DNA of 64,000 bases from Diadophis punctatus similis (GCA_023053685.1 JALIGW010000061.1:2622001-2686000), one strand, 5' to 3'; shown: positions 38,551 through 51,650, counted from the first letter of the stretch. Translations and numbers: made by a program. Notes: generated by a model not told the origin, from the letters alone.

Positions 38551-38570
38551 GGAGTAAGGTTTATTCCCCC
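38551..38570 (+). other. Family D marker GGAGTAAGGTTTATTCCCCC (first of 9 copies)
   Basis: TTTATT starts at 38560, 39774, 41070, 52634, 54410, 58293, 59667, 61609 and 62985. It reads AATAAA on the minus strand. All copies lie in family D blocks, and each D-to-C transition follows one of them. Confidence 0.88.
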
Positions 38571-41134
38571 CAGATACTCACAGGTCTCAGCCAGGAACTC
38601 CACCCCCAGTTTCTGTGAATTCTAACTACAATGGAGTGAAGTTTTTCCCCCCAGATACTCACAGGTATCAGCCAGGAACTCCACCCCCAGCTTCTCTGAA
38701 TTCAAACTACAATGGAGTGAGGTTTCCCCCCCCCCAGATACTCACAGGTCTCAGCCAGGAACTCCACCCCCATCTTCTGTGAATTCAAACTACAATGGAG
38801 TGAGGTTTTTTCCCCCCAGATACTCACAGGTCTCAGCCAGGAACTCCACCCCCAGTTTCTGTGAATTCAAACTACAATGGAGTGAGGTTTCCCCCCCAGA
38901 TACTCACAGGTCTCAGCCAGGAACTCCACCCCCAGCTTCTGTGAATTCAAACTACAATGGAGTGAGGTTTCCCCCCCAGATACTCACAGGTCTCAGCCAG
39001 AAACTCCACCCCCAGCTTCTGTGAATTCAAACTACAATGGAGTGAGGTTTTTTCCCCCAGATACTCACAGGTCTCAGCCAGGAACTCCATCCCCAGCTTC
39101 TGTGAATTCAAACTACAATGAAGTGAGGTTTTTTCCCCAGATACTCACAGGTCTCAGCCAGGAACTCCACCCCCAGCTTCTGTGAATTCAAACTACAATG
39201 GAGTGAGGTTTCCCCCCCAGATACTCACAGGTCTCAGCCAGGAACTCCACCCCCAGCTTCTGTGAATTCAAACTACAATGGAGTGAGGTTTCCCCCCCAG
39301 ATACTCACAGGTCTCAGCCAGAAACTCCACCCCCAGCTTCTGTGAATTCAAACTACAATGGAGTGAGGTTTTTTCCCCCAGATACTCACAGGTCTCAGCC
39401 AGGAACTCCATCCCCAGCTTCTGTGAATTCAAACTACAATGAAGTGAGGTTTTTTCCCCAGATACTCACAGGTCTCAGCCAGGAACTCCACGCCCAGCTT
39501 CTGTGAATTCAAATTACAATGGAGTGAGGTTTTTCCCCTCAAATACTCACAGGTCTCAGCCAGGAACTCCACCCCCAGCTTCTGTGAATTCAAACTACAA
39601 TGGAGTGAGGTTTTCCCCCCCCAGATACTCACAGCTCTCAGCCAGGAACTCCACCCCCAGCTTCTCTGAATTCAAACTACAATGGAGTGAGGTTTTTTCC
39701 CCCCAGATAATCACATGTCTCAGCCAGGAACTCCACTCCAGCTTCTGTGAATTGAAACTAAAATGGAATAAGGTTTATTCCCCCCAGATACTCACAGGTC
39801 TCAGCCAGGAACTCCACCCCCAGTTTCTGTGAATTCTAACTACAATGGAGTGAAGTTTTTCCCCCCAGATACTCACAGGTATCAGCCAGGAACTCCACCC
39901 CCAGCTTCTGTGAATTCAAACTACAATGGAGTGAGGTTTCCCCCCCCCCCAGATACTCACAGGTCTCAGCAAGGACCTCCACCCCCAGCTTTTGTGAATT
40001 CAAACTACAATGGAGTGAGGTTTTCCTGCCGATACTCACAGGTCTCAGCCAGGAACTCCACCCCCAGCTTCTGTGAATTCAAACTACAATGGAGTGAGGT
40101 TCCCCCCCCCCCGGTACTCACAGGTCTCAGCCAGGAACTCCACCCCCAGCTTCTGTGAAATCAAACTACAATGGAGTGAGGTTTTTTTCCCAGATACTCA
40201 CAGGTCTTAGCCAGGAACTCCACCCCCAGCTTCTGTGAATTCAAACTACAATGGATTGAGGTTTTTCCCCCCAGATACTCACAGGTCTCAGCCAGGAACT
40301 CCACCCCCAGCTTCTCTGAATTCAAACTACAATGGAGTGAGGTTTCCCCCCCCAGATACTCACAGGTCTCAGCCAGGAACTCCACCCCCAGCTTCTGTGA
40401 ATTCAAACTACAATGGAGTGAGGTTTTTCCCCCCCAGATACTCACAGGTCTCAGCCAGGAACTCCACCCCCAGCTTCTGTGAATTCAAACTACAATGGAG
40501 TGAGGTTTCCCCCCCAGATACTCACAGGTCTCAGCCAGGAACTCCACCCCCAGATTCTGTGAATTCAAACTACAATGGAGTGAGGTTTCCCCCCCAGATA
40601 CTCACAGGTCTCAGCCAGAAACTCCACCCCCAGCTTCTGTGAATTCAAACTACAATGGAGTGAGGTTTTTTCCCCCAGATACTCACAGGTCTCAGCCAGG
40701 AACTCCATCCCCAGCTTCTGTGAATTCAAACTACAATGAAGTGAGGTTTTTTCCCCAGATACTCACAGGTCTCAGCCAGGAACTCCACGCCCAGCTTCTG
40801 TGAATTCAAATTACAATGGAGTGAGGTTTTTCCCCTCAAATACTCACAGGTCTCAGCCAGGAACTCCACCCCCAGCTTCTGTGAATTCAAACTACAATGG
40901 AGTGAGGTTTTCCCCCCCAGATACTCACAGCTCTCAGCCAGGAACTCCACCCCCAGCTTCTCTGAATTCAAACTACAATGGAGTGAGGTTTTTTTCCCCC
41001 AGATAATCACATGTCTCAGCCAGGAACTCCACTCCAGCTTCTGTGAATTGAAACTAAAATGGAGTAAGGTTTATTCCCCCCAGATACTCACAGGTCTCAG
41101 CCAGGAACTCCACCCCCAGTTTCTGTGAATTCAA

Positions 41135-43075
41135 ACTACAATGGAGTGAAGTTTTCCCCCCCAGATACTCACAGGTATCAGCCAGGAACTCCACCCCCAG
41201 CTTCTGTGAAATCAAACTACAATGGAGTGATGTTTTTTTCCCAGATACTCACAGGTCTCAGCCAGGAACTCCACCCCCAGCTTCTGTGAATTCAAACTAC
41301 AATGGAGTGAGGTTTTTTTCCGAGATACTCACAGGTCTCAGCCAGGAACTCGAACCCCAGCTTCTGTGAATTGAAAATACAATGCAGTGAGGTTTTCCCC
41401 CCCAGATACTCACAGGAATCAGCCAGGAACTCCACCCCCAGCTTCTGTGAATTCAAACTACAATGGATTGAGGTTTTGTCCCCCAGATACTCACACGTCT
41501 CAGCCAGGAACTCCACCAACAGCTTCTGTGAATTCAAACTACAATGGAGTGAGGTTTGTTCCCCCAGATACTCACAGGTCTCAGCCAGGAACTCCACCCC
41601 CAGCTTCTGTGAATTCAAACTACAATGGAGTGAGGTTTCTTCCCCCAGATACTCACAGGTCTCAGCCAGGAACTCCACGCCCAGCTTCTGTGAATTCAAA
41701 CTACAATGGAGTGAGGTTTTTTCCCCCAGATACTCACAGGTCTCAGCCAGGAACTCCATCCCCAGCTTCTGTGAATTCAAACTACAATGGAGTGAAGTTT
41801 TTCCCCCCAGATACTCACAGGTATCAGCCAGGAACTCCACCCCAGCTTCTGTGAATTGAAACTACAATGCAGTGAGGTTTTTCTCCCAGATACTCAAAGG
41901 TCTCAGCCAAGAACTCCACCCCCAGCTTCTGTGAATTCAAACTACAATGGAGTGAGGTTTTGTTCCCCCAGATACTCACAGGTCTCAGCCAAGAACTCCA
42001 CCCCCAGCTTCTGTGAATTCAAACTACAATGGAGTGAGGTTTCCCCCCCTCCCAGATACTCACAGGTCTCAGCAAGGACCTCCACCCCCAGCTTTTGTGA
42101 ATTCAAACTACAATGGAGTGAGGTTTTCCCGCTGATACTCACAGGTCTTAGCCAGGAACTCCACCCCCAGCTTCTGTGAATTCAAACTACAATGGAGTGA
42201 GGTTCCCCCCCCCAGATACTCACATGTCTCAGCCAGGAACTCCACCCCCAGCTTCTGTGAAATCAAACTACAATGGAGTGAGGTTTTTTTCCCAGATACT
42301 CACAGGTCTTAGCCAGGAACTCCACCCCCAGCTTCTGTGAATTGAAACTACAATGCAGTGAGGTTTTGTTCCCCCAGATACTCACGGGTCTCAGCCAGGA
42401 AGTCCACGCCCAGCTTCTGTGAATTGAAACTACAATGGAGTGAGGTTTGTTCCCCCAGATACTCACAGGTCTCAGCCAGGAACTCCACCCCCAGCTTCTG
42501 TGAATTCAAACTACAATGGAGTGAGGTTTTTTTCCGAGATACTCACAGGTCTCAGCCAGGAACTCGAACCCCAGCTTCTGTGAATTGAAAATACAATGCA
42601 GTGAGGTTTTCCCCCCCAGATACTCACAGGAATCAGCCAGGAACTCCACCCCCAGCTTCTGTGAATTCAAACTACAATGCAGCGGGGTTTTTCCCCCCAG
42701 ATACTCACAAGTCTCATCCAGGAACTCCACCCCCAGCTTCTGTGAATTCAAACTACAATGGATTGAGGTTTTGTCCCCCAGATACTCACACGTCTCAGCC
42801 AGGAACTCCACCAACAGCTTCTGTGAATTCAAACTACAGTGGAGTGAGGTTTGTTCCCCCAGATACTCACAGGTCTCAGCCAGGAACTCCACCCCCAGCT
42901 TCTGTGAATTCAAACTACAATGGAGTGAGGTTTCTTCCCCCAGATACTCACAGGTCTCAGCCAGGAACTCCACGCCCAGCTTCTGTGAATTCAAACTACA
43001 ATGTAGTGAGGTTTCTTCCCCCAGATACTCACAGGTCTCAGCCAGGAACTCCACCCCCAGCTTCTGTGAATTCAA
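41135..43075. repeat. 1,941-bp HOR, phase A copy 1
   Basis: A 24-monomer copy. The rare GAGTGATGTTTTTTTCCC monomer near 41,226 recurs near 43,167, and GAAAATACAATGCAG near 41,372 recurs near 43,313, both 1,941 bp on. The ACTCAAAGGTC monomer near 41,895 recurs near 43,836. The left edge joins family D (the TTTATT monomer at 41070) to a GAAGTTTTCCCC monomer. One GCAGCGGGG is present, at 42679. A private C-tract broken by T, CCCCCCTCCCAG, lies near 42,047. Confidence 0.85.
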
Positions 43076-44064
43076 ACTACAATGGAGTGAAGTTTTCCCC
43101 CCCAGATACTCACAGGTATCAGCCAGGAACTCCACCCCCAGCTTCTGTGAAATCAAACTACAATGGAGTGATGTTTTTTTCCCAGATACTCACAGGTCTC
43201 AGCCAGGAACTCCACCCCCAGCTTCTGTGAATTCAAACTACAATGGAGTGAGGTTTTTTTCCGAGATACTCACAGGTCTCAGCCAGGAACTCGAACCCCA
43301 GCTTCTGTGAATTGAAAATACAATGCAGTGAGGTTTTCCCCCCCAGATACTCACAGGAATCAGCCAGGAACTCCACCCCCAGCTTCTGTGAATTCAAACT
43401 ACAATGGATTGAGGTTTTGTCCCCCAGATACTCACACGTCTCAGCCAGGAACTCCACCAACAGCTTCTGTGAATTCAAACTACAATGGAGTGAGGTTTGT
43501 TCCCCCAGATACTCACAGGTCTCAGCCAGGAACTCCACCCCCAGCTTCTGTGAATTCAAACTACAATGGAGTGAGGTTTCTTCCCCCAGATACTCACAGG
43601 TCTCAGCCAGGAACTCCACGCCCAGCTTCTGTGAATTCAAACTACAATGGAGTGAGGTTTTTTCCCCCAGATACTCACAGGTCTCAGCCAGGAACTCCAT
43701 CCCCAGCTTCTGTGAATTCAAACTACAATGGAGTGAAGTTTTTCCCCCCAGATACTCACAGGTATCAGCCAGGAACTCCACCCCAGCTTCTGTGAATTGA
43801 AACTACAATGCAGTGAGGTTTTTCTCCCAGATACTCAAAGGTCTCAGCCAAGAACTCCACCCCCAGCTTCTGTGAATTCAAACTACAATGGAGTGAGGTT
43901 TTGTTCCCCCAGATACTCACAGGTCTCAGCCAAGAACTCCACCCCCAGCTTCTGTGAATTCAAACTACAATGGAGTGAGGTTTCCCCCCCCCCAGATACT
44001 CACAGGTCTCAGCAAGGACCTCCACCCCCAGCTTTTGTGAATTCAAACTACAATGGAGTGAGGT
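43076..44064. repeat. 1,941-bp HOR, phase A copy 2 (first half)
   Basis: This repeats phase A copy 1 at a shift of 1,941 bp. The similarity extends to about 45,015, so the second half of this copy is also the first part of the phase B copy that follows. The junction near 43,075 joins a CTTCTGTGAATTC monomer to GAAGTTTTCCCC, unlike the left edge of copy 1, where CAGTTTCTG precedes it. GTCTTAGACAGG near 44,088 is private. Confidence 0.8.
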
Positions 44065-46005
44065 TTTCCCGCTGATACTCACAGGTCTTAGACAGGAACT
44101 CCACCCCCAGCTTCTGTGAATTCAAACTACAATGGAGTGAGGTTCCCCCCCCCCAGATACTCACATGTCTCAGCCAGGAACTCCACCCCCAGCTTCTGTG
44201 AAATCAAACTACAATGGAGTGAGGTTTTTTTCCCAGATACTCACAGGTCTTAGCCAGGAACTCCACCCCCAGCTTCTGTGAATTGAAACTACAATGCAGT
44301 GAGGTTTTGTTCCCCCAGATACTCACGGGTCTCAGCCAGGAAGTCCACGCCCAGCTTCTGTGAATTGAAACTACAATGGAGTGAGGTTTGTTCCCCCAGA
44401 TACTCACAGGTCTCAGCCAGGAACTCCACCCCCAGCTTCTGTGAATTCAAACTACAATGGAGTGAGGTTTTTTTCCGAGATACTCACAGGTCTCAGCCAG
44501 GAACTCGAACCCCAGCTTCTGTGAATTGAAAATACAATGCAGTGAGGTTTTCCCCCCCAGATACTCACAGGAATCAGCCAGGAACTCCACCCCCAGCTTC
44601 TGTGAATTCAAACTACAATGCAGCGGGGTTTTTCCCCCCAGATACTCACAAGTCTCATCCAGGAACTCCACCCCCAGCTTCTGTGAATTCAAACTACAAT
44701 GGATTGAGGTTTTGTCCCCCAGATACTCACACGTCTCAGCCAGGAACTCCACCAACAGCTTCTGTGAATTCAAACTACAGTGGAGTGAGGTTTGTTCCCC
44801 CAGATACTCACAGGTCTCAGCCAGGAACTCCACCCCCAGCTTCTGTGAATTCAAACTACAATGGAGTGAGGTTTCTTCCCCCAGATACTCACAGGTCTCA
44901 GCCAGGAACTCCACGCCCAGCTTCTGTGAATTCAAACTACAATGTAGTGAGGTTTTTTCCCCCAGATACTCACAGGTCTCAGCCAGGAACTCCACCCCCA
45001 GCTTCTGTGAATTCAAACTACAATGGAGTGAGGTTTGTTCCCCCAGATACTCACAGGTCTCAGCCAGGAACTCCATCCCCAGTTTCTGTGAATTCAAACT
45101 ACAATGGAGTGAAGTTTTTCCCCCCAGATACTCACAGGTATCAGCCAGGAACTCCACCCCAGCTTCTGTGAATTGAAACTACAATGCAGTGAGGTTTTTC
45201 TCCCAGATACTCACAGGTCTCAGCCAAGAACTCCACCCCCAGCTTCTGTGAATTCAAACTACAATGGAGTGAGGTTTTGTTCCCCCAGATACTCACAGGT
45301 CTCAGCCAAGAACTCCACCCCCAGCTTCTGTGAATTCAAACTACAATGGAGTGAGGTTTCCCCCCCCCCAGATACTCACAGGTCTCAGCAAGGACCTCCA
45401 CCCCCAGCTTTTGTGAATTCAAACTACAATGGAGTGAGGTTTTCCTGCTGATACTCACAGGTCTTAGCCAGGAACTCCACCCCCAGCTTCTGTGAATTCA
45501 AACTACAATGGAGTGAGGTTCCCCCCCCCAGATACTCACAGGTCTCAGCCAGGAACTCCACCCCCAGCTTCTGTGAAATCAAACTACAATGGAGTGAGGT
45601 TTTTTTCCCAGATACTCACAGGTCTTAGCCAGGAACTCCACCCCCAGCTTCTGTGAATTGAAACTACAATGCAGTGAGGTTTTGTTCCCCCAGATACTCA
45701 CGGGTCTCAGCCAGGAAGTCCACGCCCAGCTTCTGTGAATTGAAACTACAATGGAGTGAGGTTTGTTCCCCCAGATACTCACAGGTCTCAGCCAGGAACT
45801 CCACCCCCAGCTTCTGTGAATTCAAACTACAATGGAGTGAGGTTTTGTTCCCCCAGATACTCACAGGTATCAGCCAGGAACTCCACCCCCAGCTTCTGTG
45901 AAATCAAAGTACAATGGAGTGAGGTTTTTTTTCCCAGATACTCACAGGTCTCAGCCAGGACTTCACCCCCAGCTTCTGTGAATTCAAACTACAATGGAGT
46001 GAGGT
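44065..46005. repeat. 1,941-bp HOR, phase B copy 1
   Basis: The CCCGCTGAT monomer near 44,068 recurs near 46,009, GCAGCGGGG at 44620 recurs at 46561, and the CCTGCTGAT variant near 45,445 recurs near 47,385. The shift is 1,941 bp (1,940 after a tract change). The ACTACAGTGGAG variant near 44,775 occurs also near 42,834 and 46,716, so this stretch is present three times. A shortened GGACTTCACC monomer lies near 45,957. Confidence 0.85.
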
Positions 46006-47945
46006 TTTCCCGCTGATACTCACAGGTCTTAGCCAGGAACTCCACCCCCAGCTTCTGTGAATTCAAACTACAATGGAGTGAGGTTCCCCCCCCCCAGATA
46101 CTCACATGTCTCAGCCAGGAACTCCACCCCCAGCTTCTGTGAAATCAAACTACAATGGAGTGAGGTTTTTTTCCCAGATACTCACAGGTCTTAGCCAGGA
46201 ACTCCACCCCCAGCTTCTGTGAATTGAAACTACAATGCAGTGAGGTTTTGTTCCCCCAGATACTCACGGGTCTCAGCCAGGAAGTCCACGCCCAGCTTCT
46301 GTGAATTGAAACTACAATGGAGTGAGGTTTGTTCCCCCAGATACTCACAGGTCTCAGCCAGGAACTCCACCCCCAGCTTCTGTGAATTCAAACTACAATG
46401 GAGTGAGGTTTTTTTCCGAGATACTCACAGGTCTCAGCCAGGAACTCGAACCCCAGCTTCTGTGAATTGAAAATACAATGCAGTGAGGTTTTCCCCCCCA
46501 GATACTCACAGGAATCAGCCAGGAACTCCACCCCCAGCTTCTGTGAATTCAAACTACAATGCAGCGGGGTTTTTCCCCCCAGATACTCACAAGTCTCATC
46601 CAGGAACTCCACCCCCAGCTTCTGTGAATTCAAACTACAATGGATTGAGGTTTTGTCCCCCAGATACTCACACGTCTCAGCCAGGAACTCCACCAACAGC
46701 TTCTGTGAATTCAAACTACAGTGGAGTGAGGTTTGTTCCCCCAGATACTCACAGGTCTCAGCCAGGAACTCCACCCCCAGCTTCTGTGAATTCAAACTAC
46801 AATGGAGTGAGGTTTCTTCCCCCAGATACTCACAGGTCTCAGCCAGGAACTCCACGCCCAGCTTCTGTGAATTCAAACTACAATGTAGTGAGGTTTTTTC
46901 CCCCAGATACTCACAGGTCTCAGCCAGGAACTCCACCCCCAGCTTCTGTGAATTCAAACTACAATGGAGTGAGGTTTGTTCCCCCAGATACTCACAGGTC
47001 TCAGCCAGGAACTCCATCCCCAGTTTCTGTGAATTCAAACTACAATGGAGTGAAGTTTTTCCCCCCAGATACTCACAGGTATCAGCCAGGAACTCCACCC
47101 CAGCTTCTGTGAATTGAAACTACAATGCAGTGAGGTTTTTCTCCCAGATACTCACAGGTCTCAGCCAAGAACTCCACCCCCAGCTTCTGTGAATTCAAAC
47201 TACAATGGAGTGAGGTTTTGTTCCCCCAGATACTCACAGGTCTCAGCCAAGAACTCCACCCCCAGCTTCTGTGAATTCAAACTACAATGGAGTGAGGTTT
47301 CCCCCCCCCAGATACTCACAGGTCTCAGCAAGGACCTCCACCCCCAGCTTTTGTGAATTCAAACTACAATGGAGTGAGGTTTTCCTGCTGATACTCACAG
47401 GTCTTAGCCAGGAACTCCACCCCCAGCTTCTGTGAATTCAAACTACAATGGAGTGAGGTTCCCCCCCCCAGATACTCACAGGTCTCAGCCAGGAACTCCA
47501 CCCCCAGCTTCTGTGAAATCAAACTACAATGGAGTGAGGTTTTTTTCCCAGATACTCACAGGTCTTAGCCAGGAACTCCACCCCCAGCTTCTGTGAATTG
47601 AAACTACAATGCAGTGAGGTTTTGTTCCCCCAGATACTCACGGGTCTCAGCCAGGAAGTCCACGCCCAGCTTCTGTGAATTGAAACTACAATGGAGTGAG
47701 GTTTGTTCCCCCAGATACTCACAGGTCTCAGCCAGGAACTCCACCCCCAGCTTCTGTGAATTCAAACTACAATGGAGTGAGGTTTTGTTCCCCCAGATAC
47801 TCACAGGTATCAGCCAGGAACTCCACCCCCAGCTTCTGTGAAATCAAAGTACAATGGAGTGAGGTTTTTTTTCCCAGATACTCACAGGTCTCAGCCAGGA
47901 CTTCACCCCCAGCTTCTGTGAATTCAAACTACAATGGAGTGAGGT
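46006..47945. repeat. 1,941-bp HOR, phase B copy 2
   Basis: Second phase B copy, nearly identical to the first by eye. It ends near 47,945, where the expected CCCGCTGAT tract is replaced by TTTTTTTCTGAG. TTTTTTTCTGAG at this point is a private CpG-to-TpG form of the usual TTTCCGAG tract; the only similar case seen is near 30,262. Confidence 0.85.
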
Positions 47946-50900
47946 TTTTTTCTGAGATACTCACAGGTCTCAGCCAGGAACTCGAACCCCAGCTTCTGTG
48001 AATTGAAAATACAATGCAGTGAGGTTTTTCCCCCCAGATACTCACAGGAATCAGCCAGGAACTCCACCCCCAGCTTCTGTGAATTCAAACTACAATGCAG
48101 CGGGGTTTTTCCCCCCAGATACTCACAAGTCTCATCCAGGAACTCCACCCCCAGCTTCTGTGAATTCAAACTACAATGGATTGAGGTTTTGTCCCCCAGA
48201 TACTCACACGTCTCAGCCAGGAACTCCACCAACAGCTTCTGTGAATTCAAACTACAATGGAGTGAGGTTTGTTCCCCCAGATACTCACAGGTCTCAGCCA
48301 GGAACTCCACCCCCAGCTTCTGTGAATTCAAACTACAATGGAGTGAGGTTTGTTCCCCCAGATACTCACAGGTCTCAGCCAGGAACTCCACCCCCAGTTT
48401 CTGTGAATTCAAACTACAATGGAGTGAGGTTTCCCCCCCCCCCAGATACTCACAGGTCTCAGCAAGGACCTCCACCCCCAGCTTTTGTGAATTCAAACTA
48501 CAATGGAGTGAGGTTTTCCCGCTGATACTCACAGGTCTTAGCCAGGAACTCCACCCCCAGCTTCTGTGAATTCAAACTACAATGGAGTGAGGTTCCCCCC
48601 CCCAGATACTCACAGGTCTCAGCCAGGAACTCCACCCCCAGCTTCTGTGAAATCAAACTACAATGGAGTGAGGTTTTGTTCCCCCAGATACTCACGGGTC
48701 TCAGCCAGGAAGTCCACGCCCAGCTTCTGTGAATTGAAACTACAATGGAGTGAGGTTTGTTCCCCCAGATACTCACAGGTCTCAGCCAGGAACTCCACCC
48801 CCAGCTTCTGTGAAATCAAACTACAATGGAGTGAGGTTTTTTTCCCAGATACTCACAGGTCTTAGCCAGGAACTCCACCCCCAGCTTCTGTGAATTGAAA
48901 CTACAATGCAGTGAGGTTTTGTTCCCGCAGATACTCACGGGTCTCAGCCAGGAAGTCCACGCCCAGCTTCTGTGAATTGAAACTACAATGGAGTGAGATT
49001 TGTTCCCCAAGATACTCACAGGTCTCAGCCAGGAACTCCACCCCCAGCTTCTGTGAATTCAAACTACAATGGAGTGAGGTTTTGTTCCCCCAGATACTCA
49101 CAGGTATCAGCCAGGAACTCCACCCCCAGCTTCTGTGAAATCAAACTACAATGGAGTGAGGTTTTTTTCCCAGATACTCACAGGTCTCAGCCAGGACTCC
49201 ACCCCCAGCTTCTGTGAATTCAAACTACAATGGAGTGAGGTTTTTTTCCGAGATACTCACAGGTCTCAGCCAGGAACTCGAACCCCAGCTTCTGTGAATT
49301 GAAAATACAATGCAGTGAGGTTTTTCCCCCCAGATACTCACAGGAATCAGCCAGGAACTCCACCCCCAGCTTCTGTGAATTCAAACTACAATGCAGCGGG
49401 GTTTTTCCCCCCAGATACTCACAAGTCTCATCCAGGAACTCCACCCCCAGCTTCTGTGAATTCAAACTACAATGGATTGAGGTTTTGTCCCCCAGATACT
49501 CACACGTCTCAGCCAGGAACTCCACCAACAGCTTCTGTGAATTCAAACTACAATGGAGTGAGGTTTGTTCCCCCAGATACTCACAGGTCTCAGCCAGGAA
49601 CTCCACCCCCAGCTTCTGTGAATTCAAACTACAATGGAGTGAGGTTTCTTCCCCCAGATACTCACAGGTCTCAGCCAGGAACTCCACGCCCAGCTTCTGT
49701 GAATTCAAACTACAATGTAGTGAGGTTTCTTCCCCCAGATACTCACAGGTCTCAGCCAGGAACTCCACCCCCAGCTTCTGTGAATTCAAACTAAAATGGA
49801 TTGAGGTTTGTTCCCCCAGATACTCACAGGTCTCAGCCAGGAACTCCACCCCCAGTTTCTGTGAATTCAAACTACAATGGAGTGAGGTTTCCCCCCCCCC
49901 AGATACTCACAGGTCTCAGCAAGGACCTCCACCCCCAGCTTTTGTGAATTCAAACTACAATGGAGTGAGGTTTTCCCGCTGATACTCACAGGTCTTAGCC
50001 AGGAACTCCACCCCCAACTTCTGTGAATTCAAACTACAATGGAGTGAGGTTCCCCCCCCAGATACTCACAGGTCTCAGCCAGGAACTCCACCCCCAGCTT
50101 CTGTGAAATCAAACTACAATGGAGTGAGGTTTTGTTCCCCCAGATACTCACGGGTCTCAGCCAGGAAGTCCACGCCCAGCTTCTGTGAATTGAAACTACA
50201 ATGGAGTGAGGTTTGTTCCCCCAGATACTCACAGGTCTCAGCCAGGAACTCCACCCCCAGCTTCTGTGAATTCAAACTACAATGGAGTGAAGTGTTTCCC
50301 CCGAGATACTCACAGGTATCAGCCAGGAACTCCACCCCAGCTTCTGTGAATTGAAACTACAATGCAGTGAGGTTTTTCACCCCAGATACTCACAAGCCTC
50401 AGCCAGGAATTCCACCCCCAGCTTCTGTGAATTCAAACTAAAATGGATTGAGGTTTTTCTCCCAGATACTCACAGGTCTCAGCCAGGAACTCCACCCCCA
50501 GCTTCTGTGAATTCAAACTGCAATGGAGTGAGGTTTTTTCCCCCAGATACTACAAGGGTCTCACCAAAGAACTCCACCCCCAGCTTCTGTGAATTCAAAC
50601 TACAATGGATTGAGGTTTTTTCCCGAGATACTCACAGGTCTCAGTCAGGAACTCCAACCCCAGCTTCTGTGAATTGAAAATACAATGCAGTGAGGTTTTT
50701 CCCCCCAGATACTCACAGGTCTCAGCCAGGAACTCCACCCCCAGCTTCTTTGAATTCAAACTACAATGGATTGAGGTTTTGTCCCCCAGATACTCAAACG
50801 TCTCAGCCAGGAACTCCACCAACAGCTTCTGTGAATTCAAACTACAATGGAGTGAGGTTTTTTCCCCGAGACACTAACAAGTCTCAGCCAGGAACTCCAC

Positions 50901-51650
50901 CCGCAGCTTCTGTGAATTCAAACTACAATGGAGTGAGGTTTCTTCCCCCAGATACTCACAGGTCTCAGCCAGGAACTCCACCCCCAGTTTCTGTGAATTC
51001 AAACTACAATGGAGTGAAGTTTTTCCCCCCAGATACTCACAGGTATCAGCAAGGAACTCCACCCCAGCTTCTGTGAATTGAAACTACAATGCAGTGAGGT
51101 TTTTCTCCCAGATACTCACAGGTTTCAGCCAAGAACTCCACCCCCAGCTTCTGTGAATTCAAATTACAATGGAGTGAGGTTTTGTTCCCCCAGATACTCA
51201 CAGGTCTCAGCCAAGAACTCCACCCCCAGCTTCTGTGAATGCAAACTACAATGGAGTGAGGTTCCCCCCCCCAGATACTCACAGGTCTCAGCAAGGACCT
51301 CCACCCACAGCTTTTGTGAATTCAAACTACAATGGAGTGAGGTTTTCCCGCTGATACTCACAGGTCTCAGCCAGGAACTCCACCCCCAGCTTCTGTGAAT
51401 TCAAACTAGAATGGAGAGAGGTTCCCCCCCGATACTCACAGGTCTCAGCCAGGAACTCCACCCCCAGCTTCTGTGAAATCAAACTACAATGGAGTGAGGT
51501 TTTTTTCCCAGATACTCACAGGTCTTAGCCAGGAACTCCACCCCCAGCTTCTGTGAATTGAAACTACAATGCAGTGAGGTTTTGTTCCCCCAGATACTAA
51601 CTGGTCTCAGCCAGGAACTCCACGCCCAGCTTCTGTTAATTCAAACTACA
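47946..51650. repeat. Family C block with long-range match to the left edge
   Basis: About 46 monomers. GCAGCGGGG markers are at 48097 and 49393 (1,296 bp, 16 monomers), GAAGTGTTT at 50289 and AGAATGGAGAGAGG at 51408. The stretch from about 48.9 to 50.7 kb matches 0.5-2.3 kb in monomer order, at a shift of 48,381-48,384 bp. It shares the rare GAGATTTGTTCCCCAAG monomer. At 49,791-49,815 a monomer carries CTAAAATGGATTGAGG followed by a TTTGTTCCCCC tract, a combination not seen elsewhere. No gene is present. Confidence 0.8.

Larger units (their letters stand above)
36931..41134. repeat. Family D block with 1,214-bp and 321-bp HORs
   Basis: A different assortment of monomers appears here. Diagnostic forms are CCCGCCGATACTC, AAATTACAATGG with CCCCTCAAATACTC, AGATAATCACATGTC, GAGTAAGGTTTATTCCCC, CATCCCCAGC with CAATGAAGTGAGG, and CCAGAAACTCC. 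CAATGAAG monomers near 37904 and 38225 recur near 39118 and 39439, a 1,214-bp (15-monomer) shift; TTTATT at 38560 and 39774 agrees. Inside each copy is a four-monomer repeat of 321 bp (for example 37,671-37,991 and 37,992-38,312). The next spacing, 39774 to 41070, is 1,296 bp (16 monomers). GCAGCGGGG and GAAGTGTTT markers are absent. Confidence 0.85.
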
